From positions 19,135-83,134 of the forward strand of contig JFHB01000132.1 of assembly GCA_000729835.1 (NCBI GenBank): a stretch of 64,000 nucleotides of DNA, given 5' to 3'. Shown here piece by piece: positions 34,083 to 44,215 of this stretch. The position numbers were made by a program, and so were the translations under genes. Source of the stretch: Atkinsonella hypoxylon. Taxonomy: Eukaryota > Ascomycota > Sordariomycetes > Hypocreales > Clavicipitaceae. Positions within the stretch are counted from its first letter, which is position 1. Each line of letters opens with the position of its first letter. The notes under the pieces were generated by a model that did not search any database, was not told the origin of the DNA, and saw only the letters and a program-made list of their open reading frames with translations.

Positions 34083-36287
34083 TCAGCGGCTTGACCCTGA
34101 TGCGCCGCTCTTATCAGCCTGCTGGTCTCTGTCCTGGTTTTGCTTCTTGTCTTTCCTGGCTTTGATCACAAATTCGGCCATGATTTGGATGTGATCTGCG
34201 GGGAAATGCCAGTGAGGGAAAGCAGGCATTCTCTTCAGATAACCAGCGTCGGGTGGTCCTAATAAGTCTACTACTTCTAGGGTATTGGTTGAGTACCAGA
34301 TGTAGTCAATGACGTCTGCGAACCCGGGCGTGTAATTGGTAAATGGCATCTCGTCGGCGGTCTTCTTGGTATGCGCATAAGCATCTCTTAAGCTGAATGG
34401 GTGCTCGATACCGTCCCTGGTGAAGCTGCCGTATTGATAGTCACCCAACTCAGAGTGGTTAGGAGGAACTCGGCCCATGGACATCAGCTCATACACTGAT
34501 GACCCTTCTGTTGAGTTGAAATCACCGGCCACAATGAGAGGTATGTCTGTATTAGAACGGTATTCCTGGCTAGGCCCAGGTTCAGCCTGTGGCTTTGGTA
34601 CTTCGGCGTCGTCAGCAAGTGGCCCTGTGATGAGCTTTTTGTCTTTGACAGCTGGCCATCTGGCATATTTTTCGGCCAATTTGGTAACGTGCTCCATCAG
34701 GATACCCGTTTGAATGACCTTGACATCGGCAAGCACCGAGTCCCACGTCAAGTGGACATTGACAAGGATCAGGCGGGCGCCTGTAAGTCGAGACTCAAAG
34801 AAGCAGATGACTGCGATATTGTCCTTCGGCATCACTCGATTGAAGACATCATGCTGGTTCTTCATGTCGGGTCGATTTATAGCAATTGTGGCGAACTCGA
34901 TGAGTTGTTTGTCCAGCAGAACGTACTTGCTCTGCTTGTAGAACACAGCACATCCATCCACCGTCTGCGCGTCCTTCTCCGACATAGTTCTGGCGCGAGA
35001 CTTGGGCCAGTGAACCCCTTTATAATCCATTTGCGCCAGCTCCGGGCTCAGATCTTCTTTGAAAGCATCCGTCGCGACTTCCTGTAAGCTGAGGAAGTCG
35101 GCATCGCGAAGCCTAAGTTCTTCCAAGATGCAACCCTTACGGTATTGCCAATCCAGCGCGTTGGTCGGAGTATAACCATAAGTTTGTGGAGTCGCATACT
35201 TGTCGCATAGAATATTCCAAGAAAATACTTTGATTCGCTCCAAGTTCGGTGACACATCTTCCTGTATGATAATTTCCTTCCGCGGCGTGGGAGGTTCCGG
35301 TACTAGACGGAGCAATCCTGGTTAGTAATCGTTTCTTAACTTGTTCATGGCATGTTGACGATCAATTGTCTTACTAGGAGCTCCTTCTTTCAAGGCATTA
35401 ATTACGCTTTTGGTACCCTTCTCCATAACTTCTTGCTTCCATGCAGGGTCCAAAGGATTTCCCTCAATGCCTAGCATTTCCAGCAAATGCAGAGAACCAA
35501 GCTCAAATGGCAAATCTCGAATGTCATTGTTAAAGAGGAGGAGATGCTTGAGATATGTGCACATGCCAAGCTCGGCTGGTAGCTCGGATATCTGGTTGTA
35601 GGAAGCATCAAGATGGCGCAGCTGCCGCAACTCGCCAATTTCCCTGGGTAATCTTGTAAGCTTGTTCGACGCGATGTACAGCTCGTTCAAAAATTTGTAT
35701 TGGAAGAGTTCGAGGGCAAGATTCCGCAATCCTTGTCCTGACATGTCCATGTTATGCCAATCCTGTCGAGTGGTCTCCCTTTTCAAGAGATACGGCCGTC
35801 TTCTATCCTCCGGATCATTCTCGCCGTCTGCTTGTGTCCGGCCACTACTAGGAGGAGGACCTCCAATACCCCGATTTTCCGAGGCTTTGAGCCTAGCATA
35901 GTAATGAGGTTGCTGTTGGTCAGTCATGGCGGAGTGAGCTCGTTCTGCCTCCTTCTGCATCCGCAGCTGCTCCTGCCACATCTCATTCTGAGGAACTTGG
36001 CCACCTCGAGAGTTGGATGTGTGTCCATTGGATAAGACGCCCGAGTTGAATGTGCTTGAATTGGAGAGCGTAGTGGAGAGTGCATTGGATGCAAAGGATG
36101 TGTGATGGTTAAGGCCGTTTGCTGACGACGGTAGGCCGTGATCGTGCTGCAGGCCTTGATGGTGCTGCGACTGGGATGGGTGTTGGTGCTGAGCATGCTG
36201 CTGGAAGCTATACAGCATGTTTGGCATACCACGGCCCGCCCCATTCAGCCGAGCATTGTGCCCTTGCTGATGGTTCTGGGAGTACAT
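34083..36287 (-). CDS. CCR4 poly(A)-specific deadenylase
   Basis: Catalytic nuclease of the Ccr4-Not complex, which shortens mRNA poly(A) tails. Two exons, 36287-35375 and 35302-34083, with a 72-nt intron that has a TACTAAC branch site and the acceptor GTCTAG; 710 residues. The N-terminus (about 1-110) is Gln/His/Asn-rich and disordered. A leucine-rich repeat region follows at about 170-290 (LYIASNKLTRLPREIGELRQ and LLLFNNDIRDLPFELGSL), which binds Caf1. The exo-endo-phosphatase domain fills the rest: LSLQEV (metal-binding Glu), VAGDFNST, DYIWYS and the catalytic ADHIQI. Known fungal Ccr4 proteins often carry an extra 30-60 residues before MYSQNHQQGHN. The frame is open upstream to a possible acceptor near 36316, so the true start may lie in an upstream exon I could not identify. 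Confidence 0.93.
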
Positions 36288-38947
36288 GCCGTTGGTGATG
36301 TGTACAAGTTGACAGCTAAAGGCAAATCAGAAAAAGCTCGCCGGCACAGGGGCTCGGCAGCAAGGCTTGATGTTCGTTGCAGTACCGGCAGTTGTTAGAA
36401 AAATATATATATGCCGCTTCAACAAAGCTCGCTCGGGCTAGCATTTGTCCTCGTCTCGGGAGCTTTGGTCGTATGGCGGCGATAGAGCTGTTGAAGCAGA
36501 GCCGAACGACTGGACAAGTTGGTGGTCGTTGACGTACGAATGACACAAGACGGCGGAGGATGAGGCTCACGTTTGCGCATGGGCTCGAATGACCGAGATC
36601 TCTCGCCTACGACCTGGTGAGTAGCCTGAGGCTGTCGTGATGGAGGCCGCGCACCGATCCTCAACACCACATTGGAAGCTGGAGTAGGAGGAGAATTTGT
36701 GGAGTCGCGACACGGTCGGTGAGATTCAGTTGCTCCGATAGCGACGATAGAAAGTCGTGGAAAGATGTCGTGGACAATAGATCAAGAAAAATGGTTGAGC
36801 TGAAGTTGGGGGGTATACTGTTTCGAAGGGAGAGGAGTTAGCTCGATTTACCCTTAGGTCATGACACGCAACCAGATTTGCTGTTGTAGGATCTCGAGGT
36901 CCAGGCAAATTCCCGGAACGAAGCCCGAAACACTGGAGTACACATACAATAACGATTGCGGCGCGAAGGCGTCCTGTAATCACTGAAAAAGAACCAACAG
37001 ATACTTGCGCAGAACAATAGAGGTCGATATCAAAGTGCAATCTCGAGTCATCTAACTCTCTGCTCAGTTCTGATTGAGCACTTCCACAATCTGCGTCAAG
37101 CACCGAGGGGTCACGTGATGAGATGGGTCCACGGTGAAAAGAGCTATGCGCGTCACGTGCAGGCTGCCCTTCATGCTCTGGACACCTATAATCTATGAGC
37201 TTTTACTCACGGAACGCTTGCTTAAATAGCTAGCTATGCAGGTTGCTTTCGCAGTAGAAAGGCTGTTACGTTTATGAAAGCCTAGCTAGATATGTAAGAA
37301 AGCAATTTCCAATCTGCTTGGAGAATTAAGGCTGGCTACAACTTGGTGAGTGTGCACACTGCAGACATCCCTGCTGCAAAATCCAGATGAGGAAAGCGAC
37401 GCACATCACGCCCAGCTCCAACTGCCTCCAACTGCTTCCAACGGTGGAACCGAAATAACTACATAGAAGCCCGAATCAGTACAGCAACATAGTCAGAGGC
37501 CTCTCTTCCAATTGACAGCGTCCCCGCCAAACAAGGTCGTTTCATGAAATGCTGGCATACCAAACGTTTCCTCCAGGATAAAGTGGATGAATATGACCTT
37601 TTGCTTTGGAGATGGCATATTCTCTGTCAGCCACCGACCTAGGTGCATAGCTGAGGGCCTTGGATTCTAGTTCCGTCGACTTGCATTGCAAGCCACTTCT
37701 GCTGGATCCAAAGAAGCATGGAGCGTGAAATACCAGTCTGGCGTTCTCCATAGGGAGCCCTTTGATCCAAGTCGAGAGGGGGCATCGTACAAGAACAACT
37801 CGGCTTTCTACCCATCTAGAAACAACTGTCCACAGCAGACTAGTCCATCATGGATGGGCCCATCTGATATCTGCAGCAGCTAAGCAGATAACCAGTTGCC
37901 GATTACTTTCTTTCAGCCGTCCCCCACAAAGCTTGGGGAAGCCCCGCCAAGCGATGGATAGTTGGCACTAGACCTTTTCACATAAGAAGCAAATCTGACA
38001 ATACCTGTTCATGACGATTTCCACTTACAAATTGAGACACTTGCAGCATGAAGCCGTGTGCCAGCAGTTGGTTGATCAAGCATACAAATCCTTGTTACAC
38101 CACGGCTGAGCCTCCTCGTATGCGACTGTACCTCGACCTAGCAATCCCGAACGACAATCTTGCTGCAACGCTAATGTGCGCCGCTAATGCCATAGCAAAG
38201 AGGACATATCAGTCAGTGACTTCAAGGGACTTGTATTCGGCGGTCTATGAGTACGCTGCGGAGACAGCCGTGAAAGGCATAATAAACAACAGCACTTCGT
38301 TAAAAGCCCGAAAACAGCACCTGGTACAGCTCCCACGGGGCGCTGTTGGAAACAATAGCGGGAAACAACCCGAAATTGACAAGCGGCTGGGATGTACAGC
38401 GCATCGAGAGAACTTTGCTGATCAACAACCAAAAGCTATCCAACGAAACGCAGCAGGTTTCAGGAAAGCCCAGTGGCCTTCATTCAAGGATCTGCAGGCT
38501 GCATGAATAGCACCAGACTGCAGGTTGAGTATTATTAACGCCGGGGATCTCTGCCAGACAAGGCGCTGCGGTATCAGTCCGGGTCGAGTACCTCGTCTGG
38601 GACACTGCGTCTGGCGTTGCAAAAAAAGATGATTGAAACATTACTACTTCGTATAGTGAGTGTAATTACCAAATTGAAACGAATAATGACACAGGCTGCA
38701 CAGGGGCACAGGGGAGTGCCGGCACTGCTGCTTAGAAAGACAGCAGCGGAGCGTCGGAGACGCCGGGCCTTTATAACAAAATAACAATCAACCCTAGTGG
38801 TACCAGACCTAATTACCATTTGGCAGTCAGCATCGCTGCTCAGCCCATGTAATGTGTAATGTAATGTGCAATGTAATGTGGGTCAACAAATGTCTGGAGT
38901 TTCAAAGTTCAATGTTGCATTTCTCCACGCGGGCATAATAATTTAGT

Positions 38948-38983
38948 GCCCCGATGCCCCGATGCCCCGATGCCCCGATGCCC
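38948..38983. repeat. 8-bp tandem repeat (gccccgat)n
   Basis: Four exact copies of gccccgat at 38948-38979, then a degenerate copy. Non-coding, upstream of the methyltransferase gene. Confidence 0.85.
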
Positions 38984-39172
38984 CCAATTGCCCCGGTGCC
39001 CCTTGGGAAACTTTGCCCAGGCAAGGCAGCACCGTCAGCACTCCGCTTCCACCGTCGCCAGTGCCTAGGCAGTCCCAACTCGACTGTTGATTCTCGTCCT
39101 CGTCTTGAACACTCACTCCCGAACCTTGCAGTGACAGCCAGACAACGCCGTAGTCGCTCATCTCATCAGACC

Positions 39173-39203
39173 TCCCTGTCGTCCCTGTCGTCCCTGTCGT
39201 CCC
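39173..39203. repeat. 9-bp tandem repeat (tccctgtcg)n
   Basis: Three exact copies of tccctgtcg plus a partial fourth, in the probable leader of the methyltransferase gene. Confidence 0.8.
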
Positions 39204-39474
39204 AGGCGAAGCCCGCCCCGCCCCGCCGCACTAACTACCAGTCAACCGCTTTTGGTCCAGACCTCTCCTCTCTGCTCCAAGCGCTGCTTCTCTTGCGACC
39301 TCGACCAACAAATTCAACTCTCCCCCTCATCCTCCTTCCCAGGCCAGGCTCGCCGCCGCAGCTGGGCTATATGGCGTCGATGCAGAAGATGCTTCTTCTC
39401 GACCAGCGCTTTTCGCCGCTTGCTTGATCCGTATATCGCCTCCCAATGCCTACTCTCCTGGCAAGCCTCTGCAG

Positions 39475-40740
39475 ATGAATGCCCCTACTCCCAGTGCTGA
39501 GTCGGTTTCATCCGTCAGTGGCACGACCTCGCTCTCTACTCGAACAAACATGACTTCGGAATCTCAAAGACTGGGGGAAAGTCAGTTACAATCGCGGCCC
39601 TTCGTTCAGCGAAATGGGCGTACCTACATCAACGACCCGCAGCTGCCCTATCCTTTGCCTTGCGACCTGACCGAGCTGCACCGCCAATCGCTGCGAACGT
39701 TACTTTTAATCCAGTTGCTCGGAGCTCCAGTTTGTTCGCCGTCATTTACGGAGAAGCCTCCCCGGCGAGTGCTCGAAATCGGCTGCGGTTCGGGCTTTTG
39801 GAGCATGATGTGTCACAGGCATTTCAAAATCAATGGCCACCCCAACATTTCATTTACAGGAATTGACATTGCACCTGTTTCTCCGGGCAGCGTCAACATT
39901 GCAGCGGACGCTACACAACCGGATCGAGATATGAAATGGGAGTTTGTGAACCATGATATACGCCAGCTTCCTTGGCCATTTCCCGACGAAGAGTACGATT
40001 TGATCATGGCCAAGGACATGAGCCTCACTGTGCCCAACGGGTGGTATCAGGATATTATGGACGAATACCTGCGACTGCTTCGGCCTGGGGGCACACTTGA
40101 GATATGGGAATCAGACCACCTTATCCGAATGTTGCGACCACATGTGCCCGGCTCTGCGTCAACTGCTGATGAGGCAGACGAACAAGAAGCTGCTTCCAGT
40201 CTCAGCGCCTATGTCATGTCATCTAACACCCCGTTGTCCGCTCCACTTAACCCCTTTTTGGCCGAGTATAACACCTGGTTGACCAAGGCGCTGGAAAGTC
40301 GGGACTTAAGTGCTGTTCCTTGCACCTTGGTTGGTCCGACACTTCTTCAGGAATCAGAAACCTTAACTGAAATTAGGTCAAGGAGGCTAGCGATTCCTCT
40401 TAGTGAAGTGCGTTGGGAACGTGAGGGGGTTGGTGGTGTCGTCACTCGCAATGGGGCACCATCGGGAGACGCACATGGTAAAGATCAGAAGTTGGAACGG
40501 ACTCTCAATTCAGAACAGATAGCTCTTCGAAAGACGGCTCTCTTGACGGTTGTGCAACAAGTGCAGGCGCTTGAACCAATTCTGAGAGAGGCAAGTGGGA
40601 AGAGCCAGGATGAATGGGACGTGTGGCTAGGGAAGATGATGAACGATCTAATGGGCGAGAATGGCACGGGCTGGGGAGAATGCCTCGAGATCGGAGCGTG
40701 GTGGGCAAAGAAGCGCAAGAGCAATGAAAGTGATAGATGA
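39475..40740 (+). CDS. SAM-dependent methyltransferase, fungal type
   Basis: Class I methyltransferase, 421 residues from the first in-frame ATG. Motif I is VLEIGCGSGFWS (about residue 104) and the acidic loop is TGIDIAP. The post-I region contains HDIRQLPWPFPDEEYDLIMAKD, and LRLLRPGGTLEIWESDH is the usual strand after motif III. The N-terminal 60 residues are Ser/Thr-rich. The C-terminal half (about 240-421) carries an insertion and helical region typical of fungal members and ends in KKRKSNESDR. The substrate cannot be told. An out-of-frame upstream ATG at 39371 ends at 39427. The main frame is open back to 39235 without an ATG, so an upstream coding exon is possible. Confidence 0.82.
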   Translation: MNAPTPSAESVSSVSGTTSLSTRTNMTSESQRLGESQLQSRPFVQRNGRTYINDPQLPYPLPCDLTELHRQSLRTLLLIQLLGAPVCSPSFTEKPPRRVLEIGCGSGFWSMMCHRHFKINGHPNISFTGIDIAPVSPGSVNIAADATQPDRDMKWEFVNHDIRQLPWPFPDEEYDLIMAKDMSLTVPNGWYQDIMDEYLRLLRPGGTLEIWESDHLIRMLRPHVPGSASTADEADEQEAASSLSAYVMSSNTPLSAPLNPFLAEYNTWLTKALESRDLSAVPCTLVGPTLLQESETLTEIRSRRLAIPLSEVRWEREGVGGVVTRNGAPSGDAHGKDQKLERTLNSEQIALRKTALLTVVQQVQALEPILREASGKSQDEWDVWLGKMMNDLMGENGTGWGECLEIGAWWAKKRKSNESDR

Positions 40741-41070
40741 GGCGACATGCGGCGCGCAGGCCAGCAGGCACGCGAATAGTGCCTGCTATTTAGCTTGCCG
40801 CTTGATGAAATCTGATGATCTGGGACATAAGAAAGGCTGACAGGAACACGAAAGCCTTCTCAGAACAGTAACATCTTCTCCGCGGGCATTCTTTGAATTA
40901 TGTTGGCAACAGGACCTCGTCAAAGTATACATTCCGCTTACAACCTCCACCAACATCGACTTTATGTACACTTTTCCTTGACAAGATGGTCTCGGCCTCG
41001 CGAAGGGTCGTCATGTAGATAAGGTAATGATATAACATTGTACATGCGACATGATGTATTTATTATTTGT
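40741..41070. other. Convergent intergenic region
   Basis: About 330 bp between the convergent methyltransferase and LYR-motif genes. No feature is seen beyond presumed 3' UTRs. Confidence 0.5.
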
Positions 41071-41760
41071 TCACGCATCTGGGTTATAACGCTTTCTCAA
41101 AGTGCGATACCGCTTGAGGTAATAACTGCATTCATATTAAGTCAGCGTTAGATGACTTAACTGTGAGATTCCAAACGGCAAGCATGTAAGAAATACTGAT
41201 AAAGCTTCATACTTGATTTGGTGACAAAAAAAAAAAAAAGAACTGTTGAGAAATTGAATTTGGACGGCAGAGGCCTAGCGTCTGGGGTAAACTGAAATGA
41301 AATGAAAGGCGAAACTTACAGCGCTTCAACCTCTATTTAGAACATGATTATCAGTGAGTGCCATAACGAGGAGGAGCAGGGTCTCGTTGACGAACCTTTC
41401 TTTACGTATTCTGCCTGAGCAATGCCCGCGCGGATCTTGTCCTCATCGCGTTCAGCGGCGCGAGACTTGAATGCTTGGTGGAGGCGCGGCTGGAAGTATT
41501 TATATCCCAAGGGGTATTCGCGGCCCAGGTAGAGAAGCTCTGTTTTCAGAATCAGAACAGCGACGCTAAGCTATTGTTGAGTGCTTTGAATCGAGGACGG
41601 GCTCAGATGGAAACTTGTGGTGTAACACAAGGAGGAAAGGCATTCATTGCTTCGCATGACGCGCAGGGAAGTGGAAGCTGAGAAGAACGCCGTTTATTTG
41701 TTACCTGCCTTTGTAAATTGCAATTACTTGCCTCCTTAATTCGGGGTTGGGCGTAGACAT
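41071..41760 (-). CDS. LYR-motif protein, ETFRF1/LYRM5 type
   Basis: Small mitochondrial LYR protein. Its human counterpart regulates electron-transfer flavoprotein by displacing FAD. Four short exons give 87 residues: 41760-41709, 41539-41396, 41332-41320 (13 nt) and 41125-41071. The product contains IYKELLYLGREYPLGY (the LYR box written as LYLGREYP in this subfamily), YFQPRLHQAF, DEDKIRAGIAQAEYVKKE and EALYYLKRYRTLRKRY. These blocks match the family throughout, and each join is needed to keep them in frame. Intron 1 (41708-41540, 169 nt) starts with GC in AAAG/GCAGGT. A GT lies 4 nt further in, but using it shifts frame and soon reaches a stop. Introns 2 and 3 are 63 and 194 nt with GT...AG ends. 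The gene is divergent from the unknown gene starting at 41972. Confidence 0.88.
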
Positions 41761-41971
41761 GGCGTTGTGCAGCGCATTTCAGCAAGTCTCACGATTGACT
41801 TGTGTCGATGATGTAGTGGAGGCGAAAGCTGCGAGGCTGATGAAACGGACCAGACTGATTGCTCCACTTCGCAAGGCCGGCTTGCTGGTGTCGTTATATC
41901 ACGACGTCCGGGCCCATTGCGGCCAATCTCACTGAAAGGCGCCTGGTAGCTCTTTAAAAACAGGAATACCA

Positions 41972-42937
41972 ATGACTAAAAAACGACTTGCGCCCGCTCT
42001 GCAGGTCTTCCAGAGCCTCCAGCGCCATCCCATCCTTCGCCCCAGGTCCCATTCCGATATCCCTATAGGATGCAAGCTGGCCGGTGCAGCATCACCTGTC
42101 ATTGCCCAACAAGCGTTACAGAGCTTGTACCATGATTTGGGTGTTCTTGTATTTGCAGGCGCTGATTTGAAACAGACGCAGAGAATTGGAGATATCCTAA
42201 GACGGGTTGTTGCTTGGGGAGGACCAGGCGGAGCGGCGGCGAGACTGTGCTGGTCGACAACGGGGAGGGGAGAAGGGTATGCGAGATTGAGTCCGTTGAA
42301 TGAGCCCTCTTTACTGGACACAAAGGATGAGTCGATGGTAAGTTCAAGCTGAAATCAAGAAAAAAGAACGAGTTTTGGACAATGTTGTGTAGCTGACGGC
42401 ATGTGAAGCCCGGCCAAATCAAGCCCGAGGTGATTGCCAGAATAGCCTCGTCTCAGCTTGGAGCAATTTTGCAGGATCAAGTTCGGAAGACGCAGCCGGG
42501 CCTGGAGCGCACGGCTTTCCAAGAGGTCAGCTTGACTCCGATGGACGCGCCCATCTCGGGTGGCGCAATTCTAGTCAGTCTCCTCCGCGTCTACTGGATT
42601 CGGGACGACCCTCGACTTCGCGCTTGATAAACACATGCAGCCTACGGATGCCGGTACCCGCCTCCTACCTATCGAGTCATACGCCAGAGTTTATTTCGAC
42701 AATGACAGCGGGCAGTGTATCGGGGAAGTCCAGCTCTTTGCCGTGGGAACAGGTGCGGAAGGGGAGACACGGGACTCCGAGGGTAGAGAGGGGCTCGAGA
42801 AACTAGGCCAGGGCATGGAGTTGAGCCCGCGGGTGCAGAGTGAGAGGTTGGAGGAAGTCATGATCAGAGTGCTGGAGCCGTTGTGGGAATTGGAGAGGCA
42901 GATTTGGGCTCCTAGGGCGGAGGGCGAGGAGATATAG
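41972..42937 (+). CDS. Unrecognised three-exon protein
   Basis: Model: 41972-42337, 42409-42573 and 42641-42937, all joined in phase 0; introns of 71 and 67 nt with donors GTAAGT and GTCAGT. The product has 275 residues and no membrane segment. The N-terminus (MTKKRLAPALQVFQSLQRHP) is basic and could be a mitochondrial presequence. Exon 1 holds a smooth helical pattern (SPVIAQQALQSLYHDLGVLV), exon 2 EVIARIASSQLGAILQDQVR, and exon 3 LLPIESYARVYFDNDSGQ, which reads like beta strands. I recognise no family and assign no function. The consistent phase, protein-like composition in all three exons and divergence from the LYR gene only 211 bp away support it as real. The GTCAGT donor is the weakest point. 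Confidence 0.6.
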
Positions 42938-44051
42938 ACTTGTGGCCGTTTCCAGTTTTGACCACGAGTATTAAGGGGTAGTGATGGAGATGTTGAGCTG
43001 ATGGTGCAGAACGGGGGACTGTGGACGATATCTCGGTTCATAAACGACAGATGAGCTTTGGAAGCTATGTCTACGGGCTAAGTCGGGAATTACGCTCAGT
43101 CTCCGAAGGAATTGTTGTTTAAATGGTCATTCATGATGGAGACAGATCATCCCTGGTTTTTTCTTGGTTCTAGTGCCAAGTTTGAGCGATAGAAAGGCGT
43201 GATTGATGCCTGGCCAGGACCTGGGGGTGGACATACGTGCCGGTGCGCGAGTGGACTAGCAGTGTGACCGGTGAAGCTTGATCGGCTGCCTGTTATCAGG
43301 GAAATCCAGGTCCTGACCGGAGTTCTTTTTGGTGAACCAGGTGGTGGTTGATGCCGCTACTCTGGCGGTACATTACCACGTGGGTGAAAAAGCGGAAACA
43401 CCAGACTGCGCTCCGCGTGAGAGACAGTGGTTCAAAGGTATTGATGGATAATAGAGTAGCAGCAAACAATTTCAGCAACACCTGAAAGTTAAATAGCGCG
43501 ATATTCCGTTCCTAATAATAAAGTTGTCATTGAGAGAGTAATGGCCTATGTACGGAGTAAACAGGCTGCTATTAGCACCAAGATCCATTGTTTTTAGACC
43601 TTCGGACTTCTCTACTAGCTCTTGAATACTATGTTTCTGCTGTATTATGTTCTCTCATGAAAGGAGCTTAATGGCAATATACCTTTTTGCAATTCGGATA
43701 ATCGCTAGTACTTCTTACTTTGGAGGTAGGATCTTGAAAGAAGTTGTTTGTTGGTAGATAATCCCTGTCGGTACCGTGCTGGGAGCCTTTGCTGACTCCG
43801 TCTCCGTCGCCATTCTCCCGACCAAGAAAGAAGGAAAAAGAATCCAGACGAAGTGCCAGACTGTGGCCAAGGTTCGTATAACGCGCCCAGAGCTAGAACC
43901 CCAAGCAAATTTTTCATTTACGTTGGAGAATCTAATCAAAGATGCCTCTGATGCCGAGAAGGCACACATACCGTGAAACTATTGGCCAATTAAGTCATCG
44001 TGATTAAAAATGCACCGATTTCACAACTACTGTACTATATACTATTCCGTA
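42938..44051. other. Intergenic, no gene seen
   Basis: No frame with a recognisable domain. A frame at 43776-43976 (plus) and those facing it are short and unsupported. Confidence 0.5.
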
Positions 44052-44215
44052 CACTCCAACCCTTGAATTGTTTTGCAAATCCACATGCAGGGGGAATCGA
44101 GCCAATTAGCTGTCGAACGGTAAATGAGTGAGCCCGAGTATCCTCTGTGCCGCTCTTGGAGCGGCCAGCAAAAAGTGGAGAAGTATCTTTGCAAAATAAA
44201 ACAAGGGCTAGAGTG
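44052..44215. mobile_element. MITE copy 2, TA-flanked
   Basis: A 164-bp element flanked by TA at 44050-44051 and 44216-44217. The left end reads CACTCCAACCCTTGAATTGT and the right end, on the complement, CACTCTAGCCCTTGTTTTAT; both run on into TTTTGCAAA, giving inverted repeats of about 38 bp. The sequence just inside the left end (gcaggggg...gccaattag) is shared with the copy at 14224-14504. No coding capacity. Confidence 0.85.

Larger units (their letters stand above)
36288..39474. other. Long intergenic stretch between CCR4 and methyltransferase
   Basis: About 3.2 kb with the CCR4 leader and promoter on the left. Two TCACGTG sites occur (CACGTG at 37112-37117 and 37154-37159). No frame has a recognisable domain; the longest, at 38048-38506 (152 codons, plus) and 38954-39427 (plus), look non-protein. 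Tandem repeats lie at about 38846-38880 (tgtaatg units), 38948-38979 and 39173-39203. The methyltransferase frame stays open upstream to 39235 but has no ATG there. Confidence 0.5.

Noticed and set aside
38048..38506. 152-codon plus-strand open frame
   Set aside because: No domain, no splice context and chance-level composition in a long non-coding stretch.
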